In this document: positions 1 through 8,614 of the stretch, piece by piece
Numbering within the stretch: position 1 is the stretch's first letter
Layout of the letters: each line of letters begins with the position of its first letter
Made by a program: the position numbers and the translations under genes
The notes under the pieces: generated by a model
Told to the model about the DNA's origin: nothing
Database searches by the model: none
What the model saw: the letters and a program-made list of their open reading frames with translations, nothing else
Assembly: GCF_014212135.1 (NCBI RefSeq)
Contig: NZ_JACJVQ010000021.1
Location: 124,001-188,000 of the forward strand
Reading direction: 5' to 3'
Source of the DNA: Cohnella thailandensis
GTDB lineage: Bacteria; Bacillota; Bacilli; Paenibacillales; Paenibacillaceae
Length of the DNA: 64,000 nt

Positions 1-88
1 GCCCTTGTTTTATGTACGCGACTTCGAGCATACGAATTCCCCTTCAGGTTATCCTACCCTTAACAGCAGGAACAAGGAGGAATGGATC

Positions 89-820
89 TTGATTGCCCGT
101 CAACCGACCTTACGGCAGCTTCTTCTCATGGCTTGCGGATTGAGCTTGGCATTCGGTCTCTCGGCATGCAACACCTACACCGCCAAGTTCCAGAAGAGCG
201 CCCACGATTATTCCAGCCGCAGCCCCAACGATCCCAAGGTTGCCCGCATCCAATCATTCGGCACTTTGTCCGCGCGCAGCCCCTCTCACGACAACAAATC
301 CTTCAAATACAGCTCCCAATTGTCCTATGACGTCCGGGCTCTTCCCGGCGTGAATTCGGCCATCGTCATTCTCACGGACAAAAACGCCTATGTCGGCATC
401 ATGACCGATTGGACGGCGACCGGGACGAAATCCCACGGCGGCGCGGCTACCAGAGAGCAAGACAACACGGGAACGACCGAAGGGGTCTATAACATCGATA
501 CGGGCGGCAAAACTCCGGTTTACAGGGAGATGGTCACCCCGTACAATTCCTACTTCAGCCATAAGGACGTCTCCGACTTATCCTCGGAATTAAGGCAAAC
601 GATCGGGAACGCGATTCGCAAAAAACAGCCGGGGATCCAAGACATCTATATTTCGGCCAACCGGGAATACGTCAACCAGCTGCTCCTGTTCGCCCGAGCT
701 TCATGGAAAGGGCAAGACACCGCCGGGCTGACCGACGATTTCAACACGCTCGTCAAGTATGTATTCAGTCTGGGCAAGGAAATTCCGACCCCGCTTCCCG
801 AGCATAGGATACCCAAATAA
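89..820 (+). CDS. YhcN/YlaJ-family sporulation lipoprotein
   Basis: A secreted lipoprotein of about 243 residues. I chose the TTG at 89 because AAGGAGG lies at 74-80, 8 bases upstream, and because translation from there gives a short signal peptide ending in a lipobox (LSAC); an upstream in-frame ATG at 5 would put 28 unrelated residues before it. The mature part has the pattern of YhcN/YlaJ spore lipoproteins: a conserved mid-domain around AIVILTDKNAYVGI and a C-terminal helical part. In Bacillus these proteins sit in the forespore or spore membrane and contribute to germination; that role is family knowledge. The gene stands alone and ends at a strong hairpin shared with the convergent next gene. 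Confidence 0.75.
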   Translation: MIARQPTLRQLLLMACGLSLAFGLSACNTYTAKFQKSAHDYSSRSPNDPKVARIQSFGTLSARSPSHDNKSFKYSSQLSYDVRALPGVNSAIVILTDKNAYVGIMTDWTATGTKSHGGAATREQDNTGTTEGVYNIDTGGKTPVYREMVTPYNSYFSHKDVSDLSSELRQTIGNAIRKKQPGIQDIYISANREYVNQLLLFARASWKGQDTAGLTDDFNTLVKYVFSLGKEIPTPLPEHRIPK

Positions 821-822
821 AA

Positions 823-856
823 AAGATCGACGCCCCTTAAGGGGCTGATCGATCTT
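823..856. terminator. Bidirectional terminator hairpin
   Basis: An AAGATCGA arm and its TCGATCTT complement flank a GCCCC/GGGGC inner stem with a TTAA loop. It lies between two convergent genes and has A/T-rich sequence on both sides, so it can end transcription in both directions. Confidence 0.75.
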
Positions 857-873
857 AAATTTATCCTCTCTTC

Positions 874-1065
874 TTAGGAAGCAGGGGAATTTAATTTAAC
901 CAGTTCTCGTTCAACGAGCAGAGTCAACTCATCCTCATATCCGCCTGTAATTCTATATTTGCGGATGTAATCTTTCACAAACTTGCGCGGGTCCTTGGGC
1001 CGGAAAATTCTCGTCAGTTCTCGTAGACTTTCTTGAACCTCGTTGTGGCTTCGTTTGGCTGCCAT
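874..1065 (-). CDS. Small conserved-type hypothetical protein (63 aa)
   Basis: I do not recognise the family. The 63-residue product is basic at its N-terminus (MAAKRSHNEVQ) and helical in character, with a positively charged middle (RPKDPRKFVKDYIRKY) and an acidic end. The ATG at 1065 was chosen over the TTG at 1134 because GGGAGGG sits about 7 bases upstream. It is soluble with no membrane segment or cysteine. A nucleic-acid or protein-binding role would fit the charge pattern but is only a guess. Confidence 0.55.
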   Translation of the reverse strand: MAAKRSHNEVQESLRELTRIFRPKDPRKFVKDYIRKYRITGGYEDELTLLVERELVKLNSPAS

Positions 1066-1333
1066 GCGATTCCCTCCCAGCGGAATAAAACCCGCAAGTT
1101 TTGCTAAAGCGGTCCACTCTCCAGTTGTCGACAATTTTAACCCTGCTACTCCCCATTATACCAGTTTTCGGCTTAGGTTAAAAGCAAAACCATACTAGGG
1201 CGGAACTTCGCCGCTCTCCTGGCGGATCGCCGCGGCAGCGCGGCGGCTCCTCCGGGTGATACTCTATCCTATGTTGAACAAGGCCCCTCTGATTCGTCCC
1301 CGGAAGGATTAGTCGTATCTCGGTTCGATTCGA

Positions 1334-1669
1334 CTATTCGGCGGAGTCCTCCTCCGCCTCCTCGTGATCCTCGGGGATCCCTTTCGATTTGGCCGTCATT
1401 TGCAAGAACGCGATAACCGCTCCGACGGATACGAGGATGCCCAATCCCATGGCAGCCAGAAGCGGCAAGGTGCCGATTCCCGCTTCCACCACCGAAGAGG
1501 TCGCCAATCTATCGGACGCTTGAACGGGCGCGGCCCCGAATGCACACCACAAAGAAGTCCCTAACGCCAAAGTACGTGCAACGAATCTGCCACTGCGCCT
1601 GTTTAGCTCTTTCGTCTTCTTGGTTCGTTCCGGTTTCTCCGCTTCGAAATCCGGTGCGTTCGTCGCCAT
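1334..1669 (-). CDS. Small membrane protein with acidic tail
   Basis: A 111-residue protein of unknown function. The N-terminal 35 residues are charged and probably cytoplasmic. A hydrophobic stretch around residues 36-52 ends in an AQAS-like site resembling a signal peptide, although it lies deep in the chain. A second, clear membrane segment follows at about 66-90 (LPLLAAMGLGILVSVGAVIAFL). The last 15 residues are strongly acidic (EDHEEAEEDSAE). The ATG at 1669 has GGAG 8 bases upstream; a GTG at 1768 is possible but poorly spaced from its Shine-Dalgarno. A possible cre-like site lies upstream. Confidence 0.55.
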   Translation of the reverse strand: MATNAPDFEAEKPERTKKTKELNRRSGRFVARTLALGTSLWCAFGAAPVQASDRLATSSVVEAGIGTLPLLAAMGLGILVSVGAVIAFLQMTAKSKGIPEDHEEAEEDSAE

Positions 1670-1802
1670 CGTCCGTTCTCCGGAAGCCGATCTCCGGACA
1701 ACGGGCGCTATCATCAATTCGATCCCCCCTATACCTTCTATATCGGAACGACTAGGCAACGAGTTCACCCCTCACGCGGATAAGATTACTTATCATTATA
1801 AA

Positions 1803-1816
1803 TGTAAACGCTTACT
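1803..1816. promoter_or_regulatory. Possible cre (CcpA) site
   Basis: TGTAAACGCTTACT matches the palindromic catabolite-responsive element consensus TGWNANCGNTNWCA at all but the last base. It lies upstream of the leftward small membrane-protein gene, next to a TATAAT on the minus strand at 1800-1795. It could repress or activate that gene in response to sugar supply. A single match in non-coding DNA is weak evidence. Confidence 0.35.
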
Positions 1817-1925
1817 ATTCACGGTTCAAAAAAACGTCTTGCTAGCTTTAGACATGTATCCAGTATACAAAAAACGAGGGCCGTTCACAATGAAAGCAGA
1901 CCTTAAAATTCCATTAAATTACCAT

Positions 1926-3398
1926 TTAGAAACGGGGCTGAAGCTCGCGTTTCAGTGCCTCCCCCCACAGCGTCGAAGGCAGCTCCTTGACGAATTCATA
2001 CCGCATGGTTACCCCTTTCCGCCCTAACCGATTCCGAACCCAACGATCGAGTTGGGCGGCGGACGCCGTTCTGTCGCCGCGAAGAACGACCAGCGCCCTG
2101 GCGCTAACGCTGCCGCCCTCCTCTTCGACTCCGATCACGCAGGCTCTTAGAACCGCGGGATGCCCGCATAGCGCGGACTCCGCTTCGATCGGGAGCATAG
2201 TCCCTTGCGCTGTCGCTAAGCGGTTCCGCTTGCGGTCTGCCCTGTAAAAGCATCCCTCTTCGTCCCTTCTGGCCAGATCTCCGGTACGGATCCAGCCTTC
2301 GGCCGGAATCGGATCGTGCGCCCAGTAGCCGATCGCCGTCTGCGGTCCGCGCACCGCCAATTCTCCGACGGTGTCCGGCGGCAAGTCGTCCCAACTATCC
2401 TCTCCGACGATTCTCGCCTCCGCCCTAGGCAGCGGATAGCCAAGCGCCCCGTCGCTCCCTCTTGACCGCGGCGGCAACGCAAGGGCCGGAGAAGCCGCCT
2501 CGGCCAACCAATACTTGCCCGAGGGCCGCATGGGGGAAGGGGAAATCGTCAAGCAGCCTCCCCGGTAGACGGACGCATTCAGGACCGCCAGCCCGGCCGG
2601 ATGAAGCACGGGCGCATTCAGGACGTCAAGCTCTTGCTCCGCGTTCACTCCCTTGATCCAGTAGGCAAGCTGGGCCGCCCCGGCCGCGACGGCGCCATGG
2701 GTGAGAATCGCCCCTTTGGCTTGTCCCGTCGTTCCGTTCGTGTATTGGATGACGGCCGGTTCCCCATCGTCCCGCCCCTCGCCGGCGCCTTCCGGCGACG
2801 AGCTTCGCAGGAAGGCCAGCCCGTTCACGCAAGCGCCTTCTCCCTTCGCCATCGCCGTCCGCCATTTGCTCCAAACCGACCTCGCCGCTTCCTTTTGCGC
2901 CCAGCTCCCCCTTCTTTCTTCTATTACTATGACTTTAATCACAGCCGCGGCTTCCCGAAACGATTCCGGATCCGGAACGAGGCTCCGGCCGACTATCGCC
3001 GCCGCGGCTTCCGTCTCGACGGTTCGGCGAATCGCTTCCTCAAGCCCGCAGTTCTCATGGAAGGGCACCGCAACGGCTCCCGCAAGGAGAACGCCGTAAT
3101 AAGCCGCGATCGCGTCCGGAACGGAAGGCAGATAAATCGCCACCCGATCGCCGGGCTTGATCCCGATGCTCTTCAGCCCGTTCGCGTAACGGAGACTGCG
3201 GCGCAGCAGCTTGGCATAAGAGCAGGCTCTCCCGCCATGACGGTAAGCCGGGGAATTCGGATGCCGTTCCGCCGCTCGCAGCAGCCCGTTCGCCGCGTTG
3301 CCGGCTGGAAGCTCGCCCATGTCCTCCCTGAGCAGCGGATATTTGCTCCACCATGGTTGGCCGTTGCCCGGGAAGCGATGCCCGTTGTCGTTATCCAT
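1926..3398 (-). CDS. Degenerate AMP-dependent acyl-CoA synthetase/ligase homologue
   Basis: The 490-residue product belongs to the ANL superfamily (acyl-CoA synthetases, NRPS A-domains), whose members activate acids as acyl-AMP. The P-loop (YTNGTTGQAKGA) and the hinge region (GWIRTGDLARRDEEG) are clear. However, sequence between the MRPSGKYW stretch and the GYPLPRAEARI stretch is much shorter than usual, so the conserved YGxTE region is missing. The final catalytic lysine of the PxTxxGK motif is replaced (PSTLWGEALKREL, glutamate for lysine). It may be catalytically dead, act as a binding protein, or be decaying. The ATG at 3398 follows GGGGGG by 8 bases; a TTG at 3422 is an alternative. Confidence 0.7.
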   Translation of the reverse strand: MDNDNGHRFPGNGQPWWSKYPLLREDMGELPAGNAANGLLRAAERHPNSPAYRHGGRACSYAKLLRRSLRYANGLKSIGIKPGDRVAIYLPSVPDAIAAYYGVLLAGAVAVPFHENCGLEEAIRRTVETEAAAAIVGRSLVPDPESFREAAAVIKVIVIEERRGSWAQKEAARSVWSKWRTAMAKGEGACVNGLAFLRSSSPEGAGEGRDDGEPAVIQYTNGTTGQAKGAILTHGAVAAGAAQLAYWIKGVNAEQELDVLNAPVLHPAGLAVLNASVYRGGCLTISPSPMRPSGKYWLAEAASPALALPPRSRGSDGALGYPLPRAEARIVGEDSWDDLPPDTVGELAVRGPQTAIGYWAHDPIPAEGWIRTGDLARRDEEGCFYRADRKRNRLATAQGTMLPIEAESALCGHPAVLRACVIGVEEEGGSVSARALVVLRGDRTASAAQLDRWVRNRLGRKGVTMRYEFVKELPSTLWGEALKRELQPRF

Positions 3399-3461
3399 TT
3401 CCTTATCCCCCCATCGAATCAAGCGAAGCTTACCTCAACTTATTCGGGAGGAGAGAAGGAC

Positions 3462-3498
3462 AGAACCCCGCCAGGCCATCTCGGCCGAACGGGGTTCT
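3462..3498 (-). terminator. Terminator hairpin
   Basis: An AGAACCCCG arm pairs with CGGGGTTCT around a 19-base loop. It follows the stop of the leftward stalk-protein gene and precedes the synthetase homologue, separating the two transcripts. Confidence 0.65.
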
Positions 3499-3519
3499 TG
3501 AGGGCTGCTTAGGGGGCGG

Positions 3520-4719
3520 TCACTCTTCGATCTCCTTGATGTTGTAAACGTACTCGGAATCGTCGAACAGCCATTTGCCGTCCTTCTTTACGAGGTAGTT
3601 GCCCTGATGGAATCGGGTCTTGAAGCCGTCCTTCAGGTCTTCCACGACAATGGAGCGAATGGCGACCGCCTTGTCCGTTCCGTTATAGTAGACGATCGAC
3701 GTCTTCTCGGCCGTGAACCGTTGATCGTATTCGGCGAGACCGGATTCGATCGCATCGAAGTAGCTCTCCAGTCCCTCCGCCGAGGCGAAGGTCGCTCTAT
3801 AGGCTTCGATGTCCTCGTCGTTCATGGCCTTAAGCTGGGCGGCCAGCGCCGCTTCGATTGCCGCTCTCTCCGAATCCGGCACCGTCACCGTCTTGTCGAT
3901 CAAAGTCTCGTCGTCCGTATAGTCGATCCAATCGTAGTACATGTCGTACAGAAGCCATTGGCCTTGGGAGTTCGGACGAAGGACGAACTCGATTCCCGCC
4001 GTGTTGTCGAAGTAGTATTCGTCTCCGCTTACCTTCACGTTGTCTTCCACGGCATAGAGAACGGCCTCGGCATCCGAATATTCCTCAATGCTGGCTTCCC
4101 GGTAAGTCGTCTTCGTCCGAAGAGAGGAGTTCTTCTCTTCTTCGAGCGACTTCTTCAGGTCCTCCCGCAACGGGGAATCCTCCGCGGTCAGGGCGAGAAT
4201 CGCATCGATATCGAGCTCTGCCGTATTGAACGCCTGCTCCGAGCGGTCCAGGAACGCAAGCACCGCCTCCTTCTCCTCCGCTGTCGGGCCATTATCCACG
4301 ATAACGACCGTACGGGTCGCCGAATCCCAGGTCACTTCCTTGCCGGAGAGCGACGCGATGAAGCGAACGCCGACAAGCGTTCTCCCGCCTTGGGAGACCA
4401 GCTGGCCGTTTATCGGCACCGACGCGCCGTCGACGAAAGCGACGTCTCCGCCGAGAGACATCTGGATCTCGTGCTCGTCCGAGACGGCGCGAATCGTTTT
4501 GGTCTTCGCGGCGTAATCGATCGTGTAGCCTAATGCCGCGAATAGCGATCGGAACTCGACGAAGGTCGTGCTGTCGATGCTGGTCGGTTGTACTTCAAAC
4601 TTCAGAGCTTGTCCGTTCAAGGTGACTTGAATAGGCTTCGGAGCGCTTGCGGCCGCCGCGGCTTCCGCCGAGGAAAACAGCAGAACCGCGGCCAGCACGG
4701 CCGTCGTCAATCGCTTCAT
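3520..4719 (-). CDS. Secreted protein with copper-amine-oxidase N-terminal-like domain
   Basis: A 399-residue exported protein. It has a classic signal peptide (MKRLTTAVLAAVLLFSSAEAAAAA), then one copper amine oxidase N-terminal-like domain (residues about 28-142; core FVEFRSLFAALGYTIDY...RTLVGVRFIASLSGKEVTWD), which in Paenibacillaceae is a stalk or wall-associated module and not an enzyme. The remaining 250 residues hold two related segments resembling NTF2/SnoaL-type folds (around YSDAEAVLYAVEDNVKV and AEKTSIVYYNGTDKAVAI). The catalytic oxidase domain is absent. The ATG at 4719 follows an AAGGGTTGGG purine tract; a TTG lies one codon upstream. Its substrate, if any, is unknown. Confidence 0.7.
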   Translation of the reverse strand: MKRLTTAVLAAVLLFSSAEAAAAASAPKPIQVTLNGQALKFEVQPTSIDSTTFVEFRSLFAALGYTIDYAAKTKTIRAVSDEHEIQMSLGGDVAFVDGASVPINGQLVSQGGRTLVGVRFIASLSGKEVTWDSATRTVVIVDNGPTAEEKEAVLAFLDRSEQAFNTAELDIDAILALTAEDSPLREDLKKSLEEEKNSSLRTKTTYREASIEEYSDAEAVLYAVEDNVKVSGDEYYFDNTAGIEFVLRPNSQGQWLLYDMYYDWIDYTDDETLIDKTVTVPDSERAAIEAALAAQLKAMNDEDIEAYRATFASAEGLESYFDAIESGLAEYDQRFTAEKTSIVYYNGTDKAVAIRSIVVEDLKDGFKTRFHQGNYLVKKDGKWLFDDSEYVYNIKEIEE

Positions 4720-4852
4720 CAATTCCCAACCCTTCCGATTCGTAAATGAATGCTATAAAAAAATTTACAATAATCATAGAAAGGTTGCAATGATTACACC
4801 GGCCTATATGGCAAGGCCATCTTCCGACAAAATCGATAAAATGAGGCCATTC

Positions 4853-5443
4853 TTAAAACAGACTCCGCAGATCGGAAGGGCTGGGCAGTTTAAACTCGAT
4901 CGTCGCCCGGTCTTCCCCGATCCGCACCTCCTGCACCTTCAACGCACTGGGGAGCTCCGCCCCCAAGGGAATGACGACCTCGTTGAACGAATCCGCCGGA
5001 AGCTTAATGTCGCGGATCCGAGCTTCCGTCACCGTCGCTACCAGATTGGGATCGTTCCAGACCACGTCGTAAGTCAATTCCATGCCGACGGGAACCCTTC
5101 CGAATGCCTTTATATTCGCGTCCGCGATCAAGCGGCCGTTCGCCAGGCGAAAGTTGACGCCCGTCAATTCCACATTCTTCATATAAAATGGATTGGATGC
5201 CAGCTGCGACTTGGCCAGATTATTGACGTCCTCTTCCGTGAGGACAAGCTCCGGCGACAAGCGCTTCGCCATGTCGAGCGCGCGATCCCTAAGCGGAACC
5301 TCTTCGTACGCAAGGTCCAGCTCCTGGCCGGGAGAAACGTACAGATAGGCGCCAACGCCCGCTCCCCCTAATAAGAGGATCAAAATAAAGAGCGCAATGA
5401 ACCATTTTCTCAAGCCGGATTCCTCCTTCTTCGACTTTGGCAT
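4853..5443 (-). CDS. Membrane-anchored YpmS-like (DUF2140-type) protein
   Basis: A 196-residue bitopic protein: a short charged N-terminus, one membrane helix at about 13-37, then an extracellular beta-rich domain. The region LVLTEEDVNNLAKSQL and the later alternating strands (LRLANGRLIADANIKAFGRVPVGMELTYDV-like pattern) resemble YpmS-type lipid-binding-like ectodomains. The assignment is by pattern only. It is monocistronic and diverges from the T-box/ilvA unit. Confidence 0.5.
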   Translation of the reverse strand: MPKSKKEESGLRKWFIALFILILLLGGAGVGAYLYVSPGQELDLAYEEVPLRDRALDMAKRLSPELVLTEEDVNNLAKSQLASNPFYMKNVELTGVNFRLANGRLIADANIKAFGRVPVGMELTYDVVWNDPNLVATVTEARIRDIKLPADSFNEVVIPLGAELPSALKVQEVRIGEDRATIEFKLPSPSDLRSLF

Positions 5444-5453
5444 GATCTTAGCA

Positions 5454-5482
5454 TTGACTTCCGCCCTAGGTAAGAGTATAAC
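5454..5482 (+). promoter_or_regulatory. Sigma-A-type promoter of the T-box/ilvA unit
   Basis: TTGACT at 5454-5459 and TATAAC at 5477-5482 are separated by exactly 17 bases. This places the transcription start near 5489, at the 5' end of the T-box leader. Confidence 0.7.
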
Positions 5483-5488
5483 ATTACT

Positions 5489-5770
5489 TAAAATTCAATG
5501 ACGGGAACACGTTCCCCGGTCCCCTCGATCCCAGAGAGTCGGCGTTAGCTGCGAGCCGATGTTCGAGTCCGGCGAATATCCTCCCCGAGAAGTCTCGCCG
5601 AACGTTCGTAGGCGATGAACGATTCGCCCCCGTTACGGGCTCGCGCCTGCGAAGGCGCGGCTGAAGTGCCGGAAGCGCGCGGGTTGTCCGAACCGTTAAC
5701 GCGCGACTGGAACAAGGGTGGTACCACGGAGATTGCATCCGTCCCTTTCGAGGGGCGGATTTTTTATTTT
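5489..5770 (+). promoter_or_regulatory. T-box riboswitch leader (isoleucine-type) for ilvA
   Basis: The leader contains the canonical T-box AACAAGGGTGGTACCACGG at 5711-5729, followed by a terminator (ATCCG..CCCT/AGGGGCGGAT, then a T-run ending near 5770). Upstream sequence holds structured stem I elements with a purine-rich AGAGA internal motif near 5532. T-box leaders bind uncharged tRNA at a specifier codon and at the antiterminator bulge and then allow read-through. A likely specifier is ATC (isoleucine) at 5578-5580 in the sequence CGAATATCC, which fits control of isoleucine synthesis. The specifier assignment is inferred without folding. Confidence 0.85.
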
Positions 5771-5814
5771 TTACCCATCATAACGATTATGAATTGGAAA
5801 GGCAGGAATCGGTC

Positions 5815-7077
5815 ATGTCCAACACCGCGCCGTCTCTCGTTCGATTGGAAGATATTTTGCACGCCCACCGCGTTCTCCAGGAGGTCGTCCTGCCGACGCC
5901 GCTGCAGCCGAACCGGGGATTGTCCGCCAAGCACGATTGCCAGATCTTCTTGAAACGGGAAGACCAGCAGACCGTGCGTTCGTTCAAAATCCGAGGAGCC
6001 TATAACCTGATCTCCTCCTTGCCGGAAGAGACGAGGCGGGCTGGCGTCGTCTGCGCGAGCGCGGGCAACCACGCCCAAGGAGTCGCCTTCTCCTGTCAGG
6101 CTCTGGATATCCCCGGCATCATCTTCATGCCGACGACGACCCCGCGCCAGAAAATCAACCAGGTCAAGCTGTTCGGCGGTAACAACGTCGATATCCGCTT
6201 GGTCGGCGATACGTTCGACGATGCTTACAACGCGGCTATCCAGGTAAGTCAAAAAGAGTCGTTAGCCTTCGTTCACCCGTTCGACGATCCGCGAATCATC
6301 GCCGGCAACGCGACGGTCGGCAAGGAGATCATCGAGTCCAGCAAGCAGCCGATCGACGTCGTGCTGGTGACGATCGGCGGAGGCGGACTCGCCGCCGGCG
6401 TTGCCGCGTACGTGAAGGCGGTCAGCCCGTCCACCTCCGTTATCGGCGTCGAGCCGGAAGGCGCGGCGTCCATGCTTAAGTCGTTCGAGGAGCGGCAGGT
6501 CGTCACCTTGCCCGAGATCGATAAATTCGTCGACGGCGCCGCCGTAAAGAGAGTAGGAGACCTCACCTACTCCATGTGCCGCGAGCTGCTGGACGACGTG
6601 GTCGTCGTTCCGGAGGGCAAGGCGTGCACCTCGATCCTGGAGCTGTACAACGAGCACGCCATCGTGGCCGAGCCGGCTGGCGCGCTGCCGGTAGCCGCCC
6701 TCTCCATTCTTGGCGACCGCCTGAAGGGCAAGAACGTCGTCTGCATCGTCAGCGGCGGCAACAACGATATCGACCGGATGCAGGAGATCAAGGAGCGCTC
6801 CATGATCTATGAAGGGCTGAAGCACTACTTCATGATCAACTTCCCGCAGCGCGCGGGCGCTCTTCGCGAGTTTCTCGACGACGTGCTGGGACCTAACGAC
6901 GATATCGTTCAGTTCGAATACACGAAGAAGCACAATAAGGATAACGGCCCGGCGCTGGTCGGCATCGAGCTGAAGAGCCGGGAGGATTACGAGCCGTTGA
7001 TCGAGCGAATGAACCGCAAGGGCTTCGTCTTCTCCGAGCTGAACAAAGACCCGATCTTGTTTAATCTTCTCATTTGA
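5815..7077 (+). CDS. ilvA: Threonine dehydratase, biosynthetic
   Basis: IlvA (420 residues) converts L-threonine to 2-oxobutanoate and ammonia, the first committed step of isoleucine synthesis, in the cytoplasm. The PLP lysine is Lys58 in SFKIRGAYN, the asparagine-rich ASAGNHAQG loop follows, and the glycine-rich phosphate-binding loop is in VTIGGGGLAAG. A C-terminal ACT-like regulatory domain (about 332-420, starting at HYFMINFPQRAGALREF) is present, so isoleucine feedback is expected. It is of the short Bacillus type with one ACT-like unit. The ATG at 5815 is preceded by CAGGA; a TTG at 5794 is less likely. Transcription is under the T-box just upstream. Confidence 0.95.
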   Translation: MSNTAPSLVRLEDILHAHRVLQEVVLPTPLQPNRGLSAKHDCQIFLKREDQQTVRSFKIRGAYNLISSLPEETRRAGVVCASAGNHAQGVAFSCQALDIPGIIFMPTTTPRQKINQVKLFGGNNVDIRLVGDTFDDAYNAAIQVSQKESLAFVHPFDDPRIIAGNATVGKEIIESSKQPIDVVLVTIGGGGLAAGVAAYVKAVSPSTSVIGVEPEGAASMLKSFEERQVVTLPEIDKFVDGAAVKRVGDLTYSMCRELLDDVVVVPEGKACTSILELYNEHAIVAEPAGALPVAALSILGDRLKGKNVVCIVSGGNNDIDRMQEIKERSMIYEGLKHYFMINFPQRAGALREFLDDVLGPNDDIVQFEYTKKHNKDNGPALVGIELKSREDYEPLIERMNRKGFVFSELNKDPILFNLLI

Positions 7078-7105
7078 AGCATCCCCCGTTTGTCATCGAC
7101 CGTCA

Positions 7106-7156
7106 CCCGCAGGACGACTCTTCGAATCGAAGGGCCCGCCTGCGGGTTTTGTTTTT
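7106..7156 (+). terminator. ilvA terminator
   Basis: A CCCGCAGG arm and its CCTGCGGG complement enclose a secondary palindrome (TTCGAATCGAA region) and are followed by TTTTGTTTTT. This is a typical intrinsic terminator 29 bases after the ilvA stop. Confidence 0.8.
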
Positions 7157-7592
7157 CCAATGAATCCATCGTACGCCATGTGGGTAACATGCTCAGAGAA
7201 GCACTCGCGGGGACCGCGCCTCGCATTCGAATGAAAATCGGGAACTTCCCGTTCGCCCGATACGTAATAGAAATATATGCCTTGTCCTTGGGCGCCGGAA
7301 GCTAATGCGAAAATTGGACTTCATTCCTTAATTATCTATAATCAAGTAGAATGCTGTTAGGGCGCATCCGGTCTACGCCGGAATGCTGATGCCGATTCTG
7401 CCGAGCTTCGCGAGCGATCGTCTGGGGCCTATCCCATTCCCATATAGCCCGTTTCTTTTCATAGGCGGAGGATGCACGGAGCGGCGGTCGGCTCGGCCGG
7501 AGCGATTTCCTTGTCATAAGCGTTTTTTATGTGTTTCTCCATTCCGTTAATTCCGCGGGGAAATGCCTGCGGGAGATGTTGCGAGGTAAATT
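7157..7592. other. Intergenic region with no gene seen
   Basis: About 435 bases without a supportable coding region. An A/T-rich stretch around 7315-7350 may hold the promoter for the next gene. I see no RNA gene, repeat or terminator here. Confidence 0.5.
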
Positions 7593-8222
7593 ATGCATGA
7601 CTTCATGGCCCTGTTCGGGGCTCAATCGTGGGAGCAATGGACCAACTACTTCAAGAGCTTCACCCTGGACGACATCCAATCGTTGCTCGATCAGTATTCG
7701 GCTCTGGGGCCTTTGCCCGGGATCTTGCTGCCTCTACTCGAGGCGTTTCTTCCTTTCCTGCCGTTAGTCGTATTCGTCGTCGCGAATTCTAACGCTTACG
7801 GTATCTGGTTCGGGTTCCTGTTCTCCTGGATCGGGGTCTCCGTCGGCTCCATTCTCGTCTTCTGGATCGCGAGAAAAATCGGGATCAAATACGGGGAACG
7901 TATCCGTAAAAGACTGCCGAGGATGGAGAGGTTCTTCTCGTGGATCGAGCGCAAGGGCTTCAGTCCGATCTTCATCCTGTCCTGCTTTCCTTTCGCGCCG
8001 TCGGTCATCATCAACGTCTCTTCCGGCTTGTCGAAAATCCCTTTTCATACGTTCGTCACCGCTACCATTCTGGGCAAAGCGGTCATGATCTTTATCCTAA
8101 GCTTCCTCGGGCACGACATTCGCGCACTCATCGAGCATCCTTGGCGCCTCATCGTGGCCGCGACGATTCTGTTCCTTCTCTGGCTGGTGGGCAAAAGGCT
8201 GGAAAAGCGCTATCTTAAATAG
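7593..8222 (+). CDS. TVP38/TMEM64 (DedA-like) family membrane protein
   Basis: A 209-residue integral membrane protein with about five hydrophobic segments. It has the VTT-domain pattern: an FxPFLP-type re-entrant motif (LEAFLPFLPLVVFVVANS) near residue 50 and a central G-rich and FPFAPSVIINVSSGLSKI stretch around 131-150. VTT-domain proteins act as phospholipid scramblases or flippases or in membrane homeostasis; the exact substrate is not visible here. The ATG at 7593 follows GAGGT. The C-terminus is basic and cytoplasmic (KRLEKRYLK). Confidence 0.85.
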   Translation: MHDFMALFGAQSWEQWTNYFKSFTLDDIQSLLDQYSALGPLPGILLPLLEAFLPFLPLVVFVVANSNAYGIWFGFLFSWIGVSVGSILVFWIARKIGIKYGERIRKRLPRMERFFSWIERKGFSPIFILSCFPFAPSVIINVSSGLSKIPFHTFVTATILGKAVMIFILSFLGHDIRALIEHPWRLIVAATILFLLWLVGKRLEKRYLK

Positions 8223-8287
8223 CTTAATCCGATAGTCGGCCGGCGCGTAACGGGGAGAAGCTCGACTATGACGAAGGGGGCTGCTGC

Positions 8288-8614
8288 GTGGACTGGATCG
8301 GGATCATCGGCTATAGCGCCTCTATCCTCCTTATTCTGGGGTTGCTTGCCGGCATGTTATGGATCGTGCGGGTTTTATCCGGAGATTCCGAGCAGTTCAA
8401 AGACCTCAAGGAGATGGTGGAGACGCTGTTCAACACCCCCGCCCATCTTCGTCCCGGAGCGGATCCCGTTCCCGGCTCCGCGTCCGGGGAAGGGGAAGCG
8501 GCCGCGGGCACCGAATCCGCGCGCCCCGCCTTCGAGGAGCCTTGCCCCGCCTGCGGGGAGACGGTCAACGAGCGGCACCGTTTCTGCCCGTCCTGCGAGC
8601 TTCGCCTTCAGTGA
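8288..8614 (+). CDS. Membrane protein with C-terminal zinc ribbon
   Basis: A 108-residue protein: one N-terminal membrane helix (residues about 4-28), a Pro/Ala/Gly-rich linker, then a C-terminal rubredoxin-type zinc ribbon with two CPxC knuckles (CPACGETVNERHRFCPSC). The start is GTG at 8288 with AAGGGGG about 8 bases upstream. The gene lies in the same direction as the TVP38-family gene, 65 bases downstream, and may be co-transcribed. Zinc-ribbon tails of this kind often mediate protein contacts; the partner is unknown. Confidence 0.65.
   Translation: MDWIGIIGYSASILLILGLLAGMLWIVRVLSGDSEQFKDLKEMVETLFNTPAHLRPGADPVPGSASGEGEAAAGTESARPAFEEPCPACGETVNERHRFCPSCELRLQ

Noticed and set aside
1890-2027. 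Short rightward frame starting ATGAAAGCAGACC
   Set aside because: No ribosome site and it overlaps the 3' end of the synthetase homologue.
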